From: Paragemmobacter ruber
Lineage (GTDB): Bacteria; Pseudomonadota; Alphaproteobacteria; Rhodobacterales; Rhodobacteraceae
Direction: 5' to 3'
Length of the DNA: 64,000 nucleotides
Assembly: GCF_009908315.1 (NCBI RefSeq)
Contig: NZ_JAAATW010000001.1
Coordinates: 1,054,001 to 1,118,000 of the forward strand
Under the pieces are notes generated by a model. The model was given only the letters and a program-made list of their open reading frames with translations, was not told the origin of the DNA and searched no databases. Made by a program: the position numbers and the translations under genes. This document shows, one piece after another, positions 44,593 to 53,583 of the stretch; position 1 is the stretch's first letter, and the number at the start of each line of letters is the position of its first letter.

Positions 44593-46347
44593 ATGTCCGA
44601 CACGCCCGACAAGGCCTATCAGGTTCTTGCCCGCAAGTACCGGCCCGAAACCTTTGCCGATCTGGTGGGGCAAGAGGCGATGGTGCGCACGTTGAAGAAC
44701 GCCTTTGCCGCCGATCGGATCGCCCATGCCTTTGTGATGACGGGCATCCGGGGGACCGGCAAGACGACCACGGCGCGGATCATCGCCAAGGGGCTGAACT
44801 GTGTGGGCCTTGATGGCACGGGCGGGCCGACGACCGAGCCTTGCGGGCAGTGCGAACCCTGCCGCGCGATTGCCGAAGGCCGCCATGTTGACGTGATGGA
44901 GATGGACGCCGCCAGCCGGACCGGGGTGGGCGACATCCGCGAGATCATCGACAGCGTGCATTATCGGGCGGCCAGCGCGCGCTACAAAATCTATATCATC
45001 GACGAGGTTCACATGCTGTCGAACAGCGCGTTCAACGCGCTGCTAAAGACGCTGGAGGAACCGCCCGCGCATGTGAAATTCATCTTCGCCACGACCGAGA
45101 TCCGCAAGGTGCCCGTCACCGTGCTGTCGCGCTGCCAGCGGTTCGATCTGAAGCGGATCGAGCCCGAGGTGATGATGGGCCTTTTGCGCAAGATCGCCAC
45201 GGCGGAAGGCGCGCAGATCACCGATGGGGCGCTGGCCCTGATCACCCGCGCGGCGGAAGGATCGGCGCGGGATGCGACGTCGCTGCTGGATCAGGCGATT
45301 TCCAATGGCGCGGGCGAGGTGACGGCGGATCAGCTGCGCGCCATGCTGGGGCTGGCGGATCGCGGGCGCGTGCTGGACCTGTTCGATCTGATCGTGACGG
45401 GGGATGCAGCCGGGGCCTTGGCGGAACTGGCGGGGCAATATGCCGACGGGGCCGATCCGATGGCCGTGCTGCGCGATCTGGCCGAGATCACGCATTGGAT
45501 TTCCGTGATCAAGATCACCCCCGCCGCCGCCGAAGACCCGACCACCCCGCCCGATGAACGCGCGCGGGGCAGCGACATGGCGGCGCGGCTGCCGATGCGG
45601 GTGCTGACGCGGATGTGGCAGATGCTGCTGAAGGCGCTGGAAGAGGTGGCGCTGGCGCCAAATGCGATGATGGCCGCCGAGATGGCGGTGATCCGGCTGA
45701 CGCATGTGGCCGACCTGCCCGATCCCGAAACCCTGATCCGCAAGCTGCAATCGGCCCCGCAACCCGGGCCGGGCGCGGGGGGCGCGCCTGCGGGCGGTGG
45801 CGGGGGGGGCCGCGTTGTCCATGCCCCGGCGATGCGGATGGCGCCGGCGGCGCCCGCGCGCGGGCCGGTGATGCAGGGGGGACAGGCCCTGGCCGTGGCG
45901 GAAGGGACGCTGCAGGTCTATGCCAGCTTTGATCAGGTGGTCGAACTGATCCGTGAAAAGCGCGACATGAAGCTGCTGTACGAAGTGGAAAGCGGTGTCC
46001 GGCTGGTGCGCTATGCGCCCGGGCGGATCGAGTTCCAGCCCGCGCCGGAGGCGCGGCCCGATCTGGCCGCACAGCTTGGCCAGCGGTTGCAGATGTGGAC
46101 CGGCGCGCGCTGGGGCGTATCGGTGGTGAATGAGGGCGGCGCCCCGACGATTGCCGAGGAACGTGACCGCGCGCGGCTGGAGGCCGAGGCGGCCGCGATG
46201 CAGAACCCGCTGGTGCAGGCGGTGATGGCGGCCTTTCCCGGCGCGAAGATCGCAGAGATCCGCACCCCCGCCGCGCTGGCCGCCGCCGCAGAGGCCGAGG
46301 CGCTGCCCGAGGTCGAGGACGAATGGGACCCGTTCGAGGACGGCTGA
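44593..46347 (+). CDS. dnaX: DNA polymerase III subunits gamma/tau
   Basis: Clamp-loader ATPase of 584 residues. Walker A is GIRGTGKTT near residue 50. The zinc cysteines lie in CVGLDGTGGPTTEPCGQCEPC, Walker B is YIIDEVHML and the SRC sensor is TVLSRCQRF. After domain III comes a glycine/proline-rich linker (PGPGAGGAPAGGGGGG, residues 390-410) and the tau C-terminal part ending EVEDEWDPFEDG. GGAG is 6 bases before the ATG. It heads the conserved dnaX-ybaB-recR order, with an extra small gene inserted between dnaX and ybaB. Confidence 0.95.
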   Translation: MSDTPDKAYQVLARKYRPETFADLVGQEAMVRTLKNAFAADRIAHAFVMTGIRGTGKTTTARIIAKGLNCVGLDGTGGPTTEPCGQCEPCRAIAEGRHVDVMEMDAASRTGVGDIREIIDSVHYRAASARYKIYIIDEVHMLSNSAFNALLKTLEEPPAHVKFIFATTEIRKVPVTVLSRCQRFDLKRIEPEVMMGLLRKIATAEGAQITDGALALITRAAEGSARDATSLLDQAISNGAGEVTADQLRAMLGLADRGRVLDLFDLIVTGDAAGALAELAGQYADGADPMAVLRDLAEITHWISVIKITPAAAEDPTTPPDERARGSDMAARLPMRVLTRMWQMLLKALEEVALAPNAMMAAEMAVIRLTHVADLPDPETLIRKLQSAPQPGPGAGGAPAGGGGGGRVVHAPAMRMAPAAPARGPVMQGGQALAVAEGTLQVYASFDQVVELIREKRDMKLLYEVESGVRLVRYAPGRIEFQPAPEARPDLAAQLGQRLQMWTGARWGVSVVNEGGAPTIAEERDRARLEAEAAAMQNPLVQAVMAAFPGAKIAEIRTPAALAAAAEAEALPEVEDEWDPFEDG

Positions 46348-46739
46348 TCGCCGCGCTGGCGCTGCTTGCCGCATCCATGCTGGCCGGGCCTGCAAGGGCC
46401 GGGGTCTGCGCCGATCTGCGCCCGGATTGGGTGGCCGGGGAAGGTACGTTCGGGGCGCTGGCAGAGGCGGGCTATGTGCTGGGATCCCCGATCGGGATGA
46501 TCCTGCTGGCGCTGGTGGGGCTGGCGCTGATCTGGCCGCGCCGGTGGCTGGCGGTGGTCGTGGCGCTGCCGGTTCTGGGTTTGGCGGGGCTGTTGTTCCT
46601 GTCGCGGCAGGCCGAGACGGCGGCGCAGGCGATGGCCGAGGGGTGCATCGGCGGGATCGGGCCGACGGTGGTGTTTCTGGTGCTGCTGGCAGCGGCGGTT
46701 CTGGTGCGCGGGTTCCGGCCACGCCGCCGCGCGGCTTGA
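46323..46739 (+). CDS. Small membrane protein overlapping dnaX
   Basis: A 138-residue hydrophobic protein with a signal-like first helix (LIAALALLAASMLAGPARA), two or three later helices (SPIGMILLALVGLALIWPRRW, WLAVVVALPVLGLAGLLFL, GPTVVFLVLLAAAVLVRGF) and a basic end RPRRRAA. The ATG lies inside the end of dnaX, 25 bases before its stop codon is complete. No family is recognised. G-rich codon use matches dnaX, so it is probably a real gene of this operon. Confidence 0.6.
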   Translation: MGPVRGRLIAALALLAASMLAGPARAGVCADLRPDWVAGEGTFGALAEAGYVLGSPIGMILLALVGLALIWPRRWLAVVVALPVLGLAGLLFLSRQAETAAQAMAEGCIGGIGPTVVFLVLLAAAVLVRGFRPRRRAA

Positions 46740-46796
46740 AGCCCGGGGGGCCAGCCCCTATCACTGGGGTAGGCGTGGCATGGAAGGAGCGGGCGG

Positions 46797-47150
46797 ATGC
46801 TGAAGGGATTGGGCGGTCTGGGCGGGCTTGGCGACATGGCCAAGATGATGAAGGCCGCGCAGGAGATGCAGACGAAGATGGCCGAGATGCAGGAGCAACT
46901 GGCCAGCACCGTGGTGATGGGCGAGGCCGGGGCGGGGCTGGTGAAGGCGCGCGTCACGGCGAAGGGCGAGGTGACGGGGCTGGACATCGACCCGTCGATC
47001 CTTGTCGCGTCCGAAAAAGAGGTGGTGGAGGATCTGATCGTCGCCGCGATCAAGGATGCCCAGGCCAAGGGCCAGCAGAAGATGGCCGATGAGATGCGCC
47101 GCATGACCGAGGCGCTGGGTCTGCCCGCCGACATGAAGCTGCCGTTCTAA
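46797..47150 (+). CDS. ybaB: Nucleoid-associated protein YbaB/EbfC
   Basis: A 117-residue DNA-binding protein: glycine-rich [16 protein letters not shown], helix [20 protein letters not shown], central sheet [16 protein letters not shown] and C-terminal helix. YbaB dimers bind DNA and are normally encoded between dnaX and recR, as here. GAAGGAG precedes the ATG by 9 bases, and the gene ends 1 base before recR. Confidence 0.93.
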   Translation: MLKGLGGLGGLGDMAKMMKAAQEMQTKMAEMQEQLASTVVMGEAGAGLVKARVTAKGEVTGLDIDPSILVASEKEVVEDLIVAAIKDAQAKGQQKMADEMRRMTEALGLPADMKLPF

Positions 47151-47151
47151 G

Positions 47152-47760
47152 ATGCCGCCCCCCGGCGATGGCCCGCGCGAGATCGAGGCGCTGATCGACC
47201 TGATGGCGCGGCTGCCGGGGCTTGGCCCCCGGTCGGCGCGGCGGGCGGTGCTTGTGCTGCTGAAACGCCGCGGGGCGCTGATGGCGCCTTTGGCGCAGGC
47301 CATGGCGCAGGTGGCGCTGTCGGCGCGGGATTGCCGGGTGTGCGGCAATATCGGCACGGCGGATATCTGCGCCATCTGCAGCGACGACCGCCGCGCGACG
47401 GGCGAGATCTGCGTGGTCGAGGATGTAGCGGACCTTTGGGCGCTGGAACGGGCGGGGGTGTTCCGGGGGCGCTATCACGTGCTGGGCGGCACGCTGTCGG
47501 CGCTGGATGCCGTGGGACCCGAGGAATTGCGCATCCCCGCGCTGATCGACCGGGTGGGATCCGAGGGCGCGCGCGAGGTGATCCTTGCGCTGAACGCCAC
47601 GGTGGACGGGCAGACGACGGCGCATTACATCGCCGATGCGCTGGCGGGGACCGGGGTCACGGTCACGTCGCTGGCCCAAGGGGTGCCGATCGGGGGAGAG
47701 TTGGATTACCTCGACGACGGCACGCTGGGCGCGGCGCTGCGGGCGCGGAAGTCGTTCTGA
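47152..47760 (+). CDS. recR: Recombination protein RecR
   Basis: RecFOR-pathway mediator of 202 residues. The helix-hairpin-helix is [17 protein letters not shown], the zinc finger [16 protein letters not shown] near residue 60, and the Toprim domain begins [15 protein letters not shown] and includes [18 protein letters not shown]. It loads RecA on gapped DNA together with RecO. The ATG follows the ybaB stop by one base. The protein is of normal length. Confidence 0.95.
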   Translation: MPPPGDGPREIEALIDLMARLPGLGPRSARRAVLVLLKRRGALMAPLAQAMAQVALSARDCRVCGNIGTADICAICSDDRRATGEICVVEDVADLWALERAGVFRGRYHVLGGTLSALDAVGPEELRIPALIDRVGSEGAREVILALNATVDGQTTAHYIADALAGTGVTVTSLAQGVPIGGELDYLDDGTLGAALRARKSF

Positions 47761-48117
47761 GGGCGGAAAGGAATAGGGCACGGGATACGCCTCACGCATC
47801 CTGTCCAGCAGGATACGGATCGGTCTTAGGACAATTGGACGAAGCCTGCTGCGGTAGTCCGGTGGGGATCACTTGGGCTATTTGCGCCAAGTCTGAGATA
47901 AGCGACGGGCGGGAGGCGGATGTTCTCTGCACCACTCAACAACGTCCGCTATCGGGACGAAGCGGACGTTTGCTGTTGCAGCATAGATAGTTCCTCCACT
48001 CGTGGTAGACGCGCTGTTCAAGGCCCTTAGCGGATGTTCGTCTTGGCCTGGGAAGGATTTGTTGTTTCAACCTAGTCATTTGGCTGAAGCAGTAGGTTTG
48101 GCCGGCTCAAGTTTGCT
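47761..48117. other. Intergenic region with a 10-10-10 inverted repeat
   Basis: The gap between convergent recR and the maleylacetate reductase gene contains AACGTCCGCT-N10-AGCGGACGTT at 47941-47970, a perfect stem of 10 bases. Such AGCGGACGTT hairpins recur in intergenic DNA of Rhodobacterales (recollection, not checked). The base composition is lower in GC than both neighbours. A short open frame at 48002-48196 runs into the next gene antisense and is not supported. Confidence 0.6.
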
Positions 48118-49185
48118 CTATGGCTCTCGGCCTTCCAAAGCATCTTGCAACAGCCTGCGCAGCGCGGTGGGGGTAACTGAGCGGGGGTTCCAGTAGGGGT
48201 TTCGTGTGGCTAGATCCACGGCGCGGTCGAGGTCGGCTTCCCTGAGACCGAGGTCGCGGAGCGCCGTTGGCGCCTTCATGCTGGTGGCGAAAGCGTGGAG
48301 GGCTTGGCCTGGGCGGATTCCTCCGAAGATTTCGTTGATCGGTGCCAGTTCGCGTGCCGCTGCGGTTTCGTTATAGGCGATGGCGTGGGGCAGGATGATG
48401 GCGTGGGTTTCGGCGTGGGGCAAGTCGAAGCTGCCGCCGAGGGTGTGGCAGAGTTTGTGATGCAGCGCCATGCCGACCGTGCCAAGGACGGTGCCACAGA
48501 GCCACGCGCCATAGAGCGTTTCGCCGCGGGCGTGCAGATCGTCAGGGGTGTCGAGGACGCGGGGCAGGGCATCATGAAAGGCGCGCAGGCCTTCGATCGC
48601 CATGAGGGTGGAGACGGGCGAGCGGTTCTGGGCATAAAGGCCTTCTGCCGCATGGGCCATAGCGTTGAGCGCGCTGGTGACCGTCATGGATACGGGCAGG
48701 GTGCGGACAAGCTCGGCATCATAGAGGATGACTTCGGGCCGAACCTTGGGGGTGGTGATCGTGGTTTTCTGGCCATTCTCTGTCTGGCCAAGGATGGCGG
48801 TCGCCTCGGACCCGGCATAGGTGGTGGGGATGACGATCTGCGGCAGATCGGTGCGCAGGGCGATGGCCTTGCCGAGCCCCGTGGTGGAGCCGCCCCCGAT
48901 CGCGAGAAGGCAATCCGCGCCACTTTCGAGGGCGAGCGCTGTCGCCTCTTCGCTGATCGCGATGGGGGTGTGCATCGCCGCCTTGGGAAAGACGCCCGCG
49001 GCGCGGGGGCCGAGCAGGGCTGCGAATTCGGCGCCCGTGTCGGCCTGTTGCGGGGTGGTCAGGATCAAGGCACGGCTCAGGCCGAGGGTGTCCATCTCTT
49101 CGCCGACCTTGTGGCGGACCCCCGCGCCAAAGCGGACGCGCATGCCGGGAAGGGTGGTCGTGAACTGATCGAGGAAGAGGGACAT
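48118..49185 (-). CDS. Iron-containing alcohol dehydrogenase family, maleylacetate reductase type
   Basis: A 355-residue member of the maleylacetate reductase branch. The reaction is NAD(P)H-dependent reduction of maleylacetate to 3-oxoadipate in the cytoplasm. It has the nucleotide segment LLAIGGGSTTGLGKAIAL near residue 90, IPTTYAGSEATAILGQT, and the metal/His region HHKLCHTLGGSFDLPHAETHAIILPHAIAYN. The neighbours pcaF and pcaIJ handle exactly the product. The start MSLFLDQF is preferred over a longer frame of 29 low-complexity codons. Last gene of the minus-strand unit. Confidence 0.85.
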   Translation of the reverse strand: MSLFLDQFTTTLPGMRVRFGAGVRHKVGEEMDTLGLSRALILTTPQQADTGAEFAALLGPRAAGVFPKAAMHTPIAISEEATALALESGADCLLAIGGGSTTGLGKAIALRTDLPQIVIPTTYAGSEATAILGQTENGQKTTITTPKVRPEVILYDAELVRTLPVSMTVTSALNAMAHAAEGLYAQNRSPVSTLMAIEGLRAFHDALPRVLDTPDDLHARGETLYGAWLCGTVLGTVGMALHHKLCHTLGGSFDLPHAETHAIILPHAIAYNETAAARELAPINEIFGGIRPGQALHAFATSMKAPTALRDLGLREADLDRAVDLATRNPYWNPRSVTPTALRRLLQDALEGREP

Positions 49186-49214
49186 GGGGCCTGTCTTTCG
49201 GTTCTTGGTGTGGG

Positions 49215-50414
49215 TTAGACCCGTTCCAGCGCGATGCTGATGCCTTGGCCCACGCCGATGCACATGGTGCAAAGGGCGCGTCTGCCGCCGGTGAGGGTCA
49301 GTTCCAGTGCGGCTGTTCCGGTGATGCGGGCGCCTGACATGCCCAGCGGGTGGCCAAGCGCGATGGCCCCGCCGTTGCGGTTCACGCGGGGGTCATCATC
49401 CGCGATGCCAAGCTGGCGCAGGGTGGCGATGCCTTGGGCGGCGAAAGCCTCGTTCAACTCGATCACATCGAAATCGGCCTGGGTCAGGCCGAGGCGGGCA
49501 ATCAGCTTTTGGCTGGCCGGTGCAGGGCCGATGCCCATGATGCGCGGCGGCACGCCGGCCGTGGCACCGCCGAGGATGCGGGCGATGGGGTGGAGGTTGT
49601 GGCGCCTTGCTGCCTCTTCAGAAGCGAGGATAAGGGCCGCCGCCCCGTCATTGACGCCCGAGGCGTTGCCCGCCGTTACAGAGCCGTTGGGGAAAAGCGG
49701 CCTGAGCTTGGCCAGCGCCTCTGGCGTGGTGGCGCGGGGGTGTTCGTCGCGGTCCACGGTGACGGGATCGCCCTTGCGCTGGGGCAGGGTGACGGGGGTG
49801 ATTTCCCGTGCAAGCCGACCATTGGCCTGCGCGGCGGCGGCCTTGGCTTGGCTGGCCAGCGCCATGGCATCCTGTGCCTCGCGGGGGATGCCGTAGTCGT
49901 CGGCGACGTTCTGGCCGGTCTGCGGCATGGAGTCGGTGCCGTAGGCCGCCTGCAGGGCGGGGTTGATGAAGCGCCAGCCGATGGTGGTGTCGTGGATCTC
50001 GGCGTGACGGGAAAAGGCTGTGTCGGCCTTTGGCATGACGAAAGGCGCGCGCGACATGGATTCCACGCCGCCCGCGATCATCAGGTCTGCCTCGCCCGAG
50101 GCGATCTGGCGCGCCGCAGTGAGAACGGCATCCATGCCAGAGCCGCAAAGGCGGTTGATGGTCGTGCCGGTGACAGTGACGGGCAACCCCGCCAGAAGGA
50201 GCGACATGCGCGCCACGTTGCGGTTATCCTCGCCCGCCTGATTGGCACAGCCGAAGATGACGTCGTCGACCGCCTGCCAGTCCACGCCCGCGTTGCGCTC
50301 CACAAGCGCGCGGAGGGCAATGGCGCCGAGGTCATCGGGCCGGACCGAGGCAAGCGCGCCGCCGAAGCGGCCGATGGGGGTGCGGATGTAGTCGCAGATA
50401 TAGACGGGGGGCAT
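49215..50414 (-). CDS. pcaF: 3-oxoadipyl-CoA thiolase
   Basis: Thiolase of 399 residues. It cleaves 3-oxoadipyl-CoA to succinyl-CoA and acetyl-CoA in the cytoplasm. The active-site Cys is in NRLCGSGMDAV near residue 90; other marks are GGVESMSRAPFV, ELNEAFAAQ (NEAF), GHPLGMSGARI and the second cysteine in CTMCIGVGQG. MSRAPFVM and the context with pcaIJ favour the beta-ketoadipate enzyme over plain acetoacetyl-CoA thiolase. It lies 2 bases after pcaJ. Confidence 0.9.
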   Translation of the reverse strand: MPPVYICDYIRTPIGRFGGALASVRPDDLGAIALRALVERNAGVDWQAVDDVIFGCANQAGEDNRNVARMSLLLAGLPVTVTGTTINRLCGSGMDAVLTAARQIASGEADLMIAGGVESMSRAPFVMPKADTAFSRHAEIHDTTIGWRFINPALQAAYGTDSMPQTGQNVADDYGIPREAQDAMALASQAKAAAAQANGRLAREITPVTLPQRKGDPVTVDRDEHPRATTPEALAKLRPLFPNGSVTAGNASGVNDGAAALILASEEAARRHNLHPIARILGGATAGVPPRIMGIGPAPASQKLIARLGLTQADFDVIELNEAFAAQGIATLRQLGIADDDPRVNRNGGAIALGHPLGMSGARITGTAALELTLTGGRRALCTMCIGVGQGISIALERV

Positions 50415-50416
50415 GG

Positions 50417-51088
50417 TCAGATCTCCGGCACGGTCAGATCGGCAGGCGGGGCGGGGATCAGCAGTTCGGCCCCGGTCATGGACTGGAGTTCATCCACCGA
50501 GAGCGCAGGCAGTTTTTCCCGCAGGACGAAGCGGCCACCTTCGACGTCGATCACAGCGAGGCTGGAATAGATGCGGGTGACGCAGCCGACACCGGTCAGC
50601 GGCAGATTGCAGCGTTTCAGGAGCTTGGGCTTGCCATCCTTGGTGACATGGTCGGTGATGACCGCCACACGCTTTGCGCCGTGGACGAGGTCCATCGCTC
50701 CGCCCACGGCAGGCACGCCTTTCGGCCCGGTGGACCAGTTGGCAAGATCGCCGTTTTCGGCCACCTCATAGGCGCCGAGGATCGCCACATCGAGATGCCC
50801 GCCGCGCACCATGGCGAAGCTGTCGGCGTGATGGAAGAAGGCGGTCCCGGGTTTGAGGGTGACGGCCTTCTTGCCGGCGTTGATCAGGTCCCAATCCTCT
50901 TGCCCGGCAGCGGGGGCCTCTCCAAAGCCGAGGATGCCGTTTTCGGTGTGGAAGATGGCCTGACGCCCCGGAGGCTGGAACCGTGCCACCATTTCCGGAA
51001 AGCCGATGCCGAGGTTCACATAGGCACCATCCGCGATGTCCTGTGCGGCGCGCCATGCCATCTGGGTGGGAGTGAGTTTCGGGGTCAT
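50417..51088 (-). CDS. pcaJ: 3-oxoadipate CoA-transferase, subunit B
   Basis: Beta subunit of 223 residues of a family I CoA-transferase that moves CoA from succinyl-CoA to 3-oxoadipate. The catalytic glutamate is in HTENGILGFGEAP near residue 48. Also present are NLGIGFPEMVA, VRGGHLDVAILGAYEV and LPLTGVGCVTRIYSSLAVIDVEGG. The ATG overlaps the pcaI stop by 4 bases (ATGA). A longer His/Arg-rich frame upstream lies inside pcaI and is rejected. Confidence 0.92.
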   Translation of the reverse strand: MTPKLTPTQMAWRAAQDIADGAYVNLGIGFPEMVARFQPPGRQAIFHTENGILGFGEAPAAGQEDWDLINAGKKAVTLKPGTAFFHHADSFAMVRGGHLDVAILGAYEVAENGDLANWSTGPKGVPAVGGAMDLVHGAKRVAVITDHVTKDGKPKLLKRCNLPLTGVGCVTRIYSSLAVIDVEGGRFVLREKLPALSVDELQSMTGAELLIPAPPADLTVPEI

Positions 51089-51819
51089 TCTGCCACCTGC
51101 GGGTAACGGGCGTTGGCGCGGTTGAGCGTTTCTTCCTGTGCGGGGTTTTCGACCTGCACCACGCCCTGGACGAAGATGCCGGGGGTTATGACGGCTTCGG
51201 GGTCGATGCTTCCGGGGGCCATGATGCGCGAGACCTGCACAATGGTGGTGGTGGCGGCCATGCACATGAGCGGGTTGAAGTTGCGTGCGGCCATCCGGTA
51301 GGTGAGGTTGCCGAGCCGGTCGCCCAGATGCGCCTTGATGAGCGCATAGTCGGCCTTAAGCCAGCGTTCCTGCAAGTAAGGCCGCCCCTCGAACATCTCG
51401 ACCGGTTTGCCCTTGGCAAGGTCGGTGCCATAACTGGTGGGGGTGTAGAAGGCGGGGATGCCTGCGCCGCCCGCGCGGATGCGTTCGGCTAGGGTGCCTT
51501 GGGGGACAAGTTCCAGTTCGATCTGGCCTGCGAGGTAGCGGTCGGTGAAGACCACCGGATCGACAGAGCGGGGGAAGGAGCAGATGAGTTTGCACACCAT
51601 TCCCGCCTCGATCAGCGCGGCAAGGCCGATGTGGCCATTGCCGGCGTTGTTGTTCACCACCGTCAGGTCACGGGGATGGCCGGTCGCGTGGAAGCGGTCG
51701 ATCAGCGCATGGATCAGTTCGATCGGCGCGCCGGAGCCGCCGAAACCGCCGATCATCACGGTCATGCCATCCTGTATGCCCGCCACGGCAGTGGCGAGAT
51801 CGGGAAGCGTCTTGTCCAT
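51085..51819 (-). CDS. pcaI: 3-oxoadipate CoA-transferase, subunit A
   Basis: Alpha subunit of 244 residues. It has the CoA-binding glycine loop GMTVMIGGFGGSGAPIELIHALI near the N-terminus, NNNAGNGHIGLAALIEAGMV, LVPQGTLAERIRAGGAGIPAF and the C-terminal ITPGIFVQGVVQVENP. It pairs with pcaJ. It starts 26 bases after the regulator-like gene's stop, on the same strand. Confidence 0.92.
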   Translation of the reverse strand: MDKTLPDLATAVAGIQDGMTVMIGGFGGSGAPIELIHALIDRFHATGHPRDLTVVNNNAGNGHIGLAALIEAGMVCKLICSFPRSVDPVVFTDRYLAGQIELELVPQGTLAERIRAGGAGIPAFYTPTSYGTDLAKGKPVEMFEGRPYLQERWLKADYALIKAHLGDRLGNLTYRMAARNFNPLMCMAATTTIVQVSRIMAPGSIDPEAVITPGIFVQGVVQVENPAQEETLNRANARYPQVAE

Positions 51820-51845
51820 CCTTTGGTCTCCGATGTCTGGGGTCC

Positions 51846-53573
51846 TCAGGTCGCGTTCACCAATCTGAGGATGCTGTTTTCCGCATCGCGCAGCGCCTGC
51901 TTGGGGTTCTTGCCATGGAATACGGCGTCATGGATTTCGGTGCCCAGAACCTGTTCGATCAGACTGAATTCCTTGATGGGCGGGCGGGCCCAGGTCACCA
52001 GTTCATTGCGGCGGGCCAATTGATCGACCATGCTGACGATGGGCGAGGAGGCCAGCGCCTCGGGATCCGCGCAGACCGAAAAGCGGGGGGCGACGGGGAA
52101 GCCGTTTTTGACATGGGCTTTCATCGCCTCGGGCGAGACCATCCAGGCGATGGCGTCGATGATCTGCTTTTGCCGGGCTGGTTTGACGGTGGCGGGGATC
52201 GTCATAAGGAAGCCGCCGATGGGGGCTGCGATCTGGCGCATCCGGCGCGAGGGCGGCGGCAGATAGGCCACGCGGCGGGTGACCTGCGAGCTGAGTTCGT
52301 GTTCGAAGCGAGCGGCACGCATTGTCCAGCAATAGACCATGCCCGCACGGCCCGACATGAAGCACTGGGTGTGCTTTTCCCAATCCATCGTGGCGATATC
52401 GGGGGGCGAGACTTCGACAAGCTGTTTCATGTAGTCGATCACCTCGAGCGCGTCAGTGGTGTCGAGCTGAAGCTTCAGCTTTTCGAAGCGCGGGAAATCC
52501 CAGCCTTCGGGATTGTGCATCGGCACGTCGATGATGGTCTTTTGGCAGGCGGCAAGAAAGAACATGAAGGAATGCGCAATGGGCATGCCGCGATGGCCGT
52601 TCCAGGCGATGCCGTAGAATTCCTGCGCCGGGCGGTGCAGGGCGCGGGCGGCAGCGATGGTTTCATCGAAGGTGCGCGGGAAGATGAGGCCCTTGTCTTC
52701 GAATAGGTCGCGGCGGGCGGCGAGGATCTCAATCGTGCAGTAGAGCGGGATGCCGTATTGCCTGCCTTTCCAGTTGCCGGTGCCCCAGACGGAGGGGTGG
52801 AAGTCGAGCGGGTTGATGGCGGCATCCTGCAACAGATCGTCGAGGGGGGCGAGGTAGCCCTTCTCGGCGAATTCCCCAAGCCAAGGCATGTTGATGGAGA
52901 TGACGTCGTATTCGGCGGCGGGCTTCTGGAAGGTGGCATGCGCGCTGGCATAGAGGTCCGGCAGGCGCTGCAGATCGAAGCTGCTTTTGCGGCTGAGGTC
53001 GTTGCGGAAATCCGACCACATGTTGCGCATGGACGAAAAGTAGTTGTCGTCGTTCAGCAGGAAGCGGATGTCGCCGGGCACCTTGCCTTCGATGTCGTCG
53101 CCGCGGATGGGCGAGATGATCTGCGCGGCGAAGTAGCTGCCGCCGAAGTAGTATTCATCCGCCTCGGTCCCCTTGCGCAGGCCGAAGGTGCGGGCGAGGT
53201 GACCTTTGACATGGTTGGCGAAGTCCATGAAGCTGTCGAGCAGCGTGTCGGTGGGTTCAAGGAAATGGGTCTTGAGCCCGCCGCCGCGCGGCACCTGCCG
53301 GATCAGACCGTCTTCGATCATCTTGGTCACGGCGCGGTTGCCTGTGCTGTAGGGCACCCCCGAAAGCGTGATGAGGCCTGACTTGTCGATGGGGCGGCGG
53401 CGCAGATGGGCATCCACCAGTTCCAGCACGATGTTCCAGAACGTGTCCTTCGATGCGCCGGGAACGCCCGTATCAAAAGGGGCGCGGAGTTTGCGCAGGA
53501 AGTCCACGATGCGCGACAATTCGTGCGGGGTCAGTTCCCTGCGCGCCGTGATCTGCGTGTTCTGTTGCTGCAC
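51846..53573 (-). CDS. Winged-helix domain fused to an ABC solute-binding (family 1) domain
   Basis: A 575-residue protein of unusual layout. Residues 1-115 have no signal peptide. They hold a helix-rich unit with a wing-like strand pair (LTPHELSRIVDFLRKLRAPF, LITLSGVPYSTGNRAVTKMIEDGLIRQVPRGGGLKT), a typical winged helix-turn-helix. Residues 130-570 match the extracellular solute-binding family 1 fold: AEYDVISINMPWLGEFAEKGYLAPLDDLL, GIPLYCTIEILAARRDLFEDKG, MSGRAGMVYCWTMRA, IGGFLMTIPATVKP. Without export it should stay in the cytoplasm, so a ligand-sensing transcription factor is the simplest reading. It lies between the beta-hydroxyacid dehydrogenase gene and pcaI. Confidence 0.75.
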   Translation of the reverse strand: MQQQNTQITARRELTPHELSRIVDFLRKLRAPFDTGVPGASKDTFWNIVLELVDAHLRRRPIDKSGLITLSGVPYSTGNRAVTKMIEDGLIRQVPRGGGLKTHFLEPTDTLLDSFMDFANHVKGHLARTFGLRKGTEADEYYFGGSYFAAQIISPIRGDDIEGKVPGDIRFLLNDDNYFSSMRNMWSDFRNDLSRKSSFDLQRLPDLYASAHATFQKPAAEYDVISINMPWLGEFAEKGYLAPLDDLLQDAAINPLDFHPSVWGTGNWKGRQYGIPLYCTIEILAARRDLFEDKGLIFPRTFDETIAAARALHRPAQEFYGIAWNGHRGMPIAHSFMFFLAACQKTIIDVPMHNPEGWDFPRFEKLKLQLDTTDALEVIDYMKQLVEVSPPDIATMDWEKHTQCFMSGRAGMVYCWTMRAARFEHELSSQVTRRVAYLPPPSRRMRQIAAPIGGFLMTIPATVKPARQKQIIDAIAWMVSPEAMKAHVKNGFPVAPRFSVCADPEALASSPIVSMVDQLARRNELVTWARPPIKEFSLIEQVLGTEIHDAVFHGKNPKQALRDAENSILRLVNAT

Positions 53574-53583
53574 GGCTGTGATC

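Noticed and set aside
48002-48196. A 65-codon plus-strand frame after recR
   Set aside because: No ribosome site; it runs antisense into the maleylacetate reductase 3' end and has no recognisable features.
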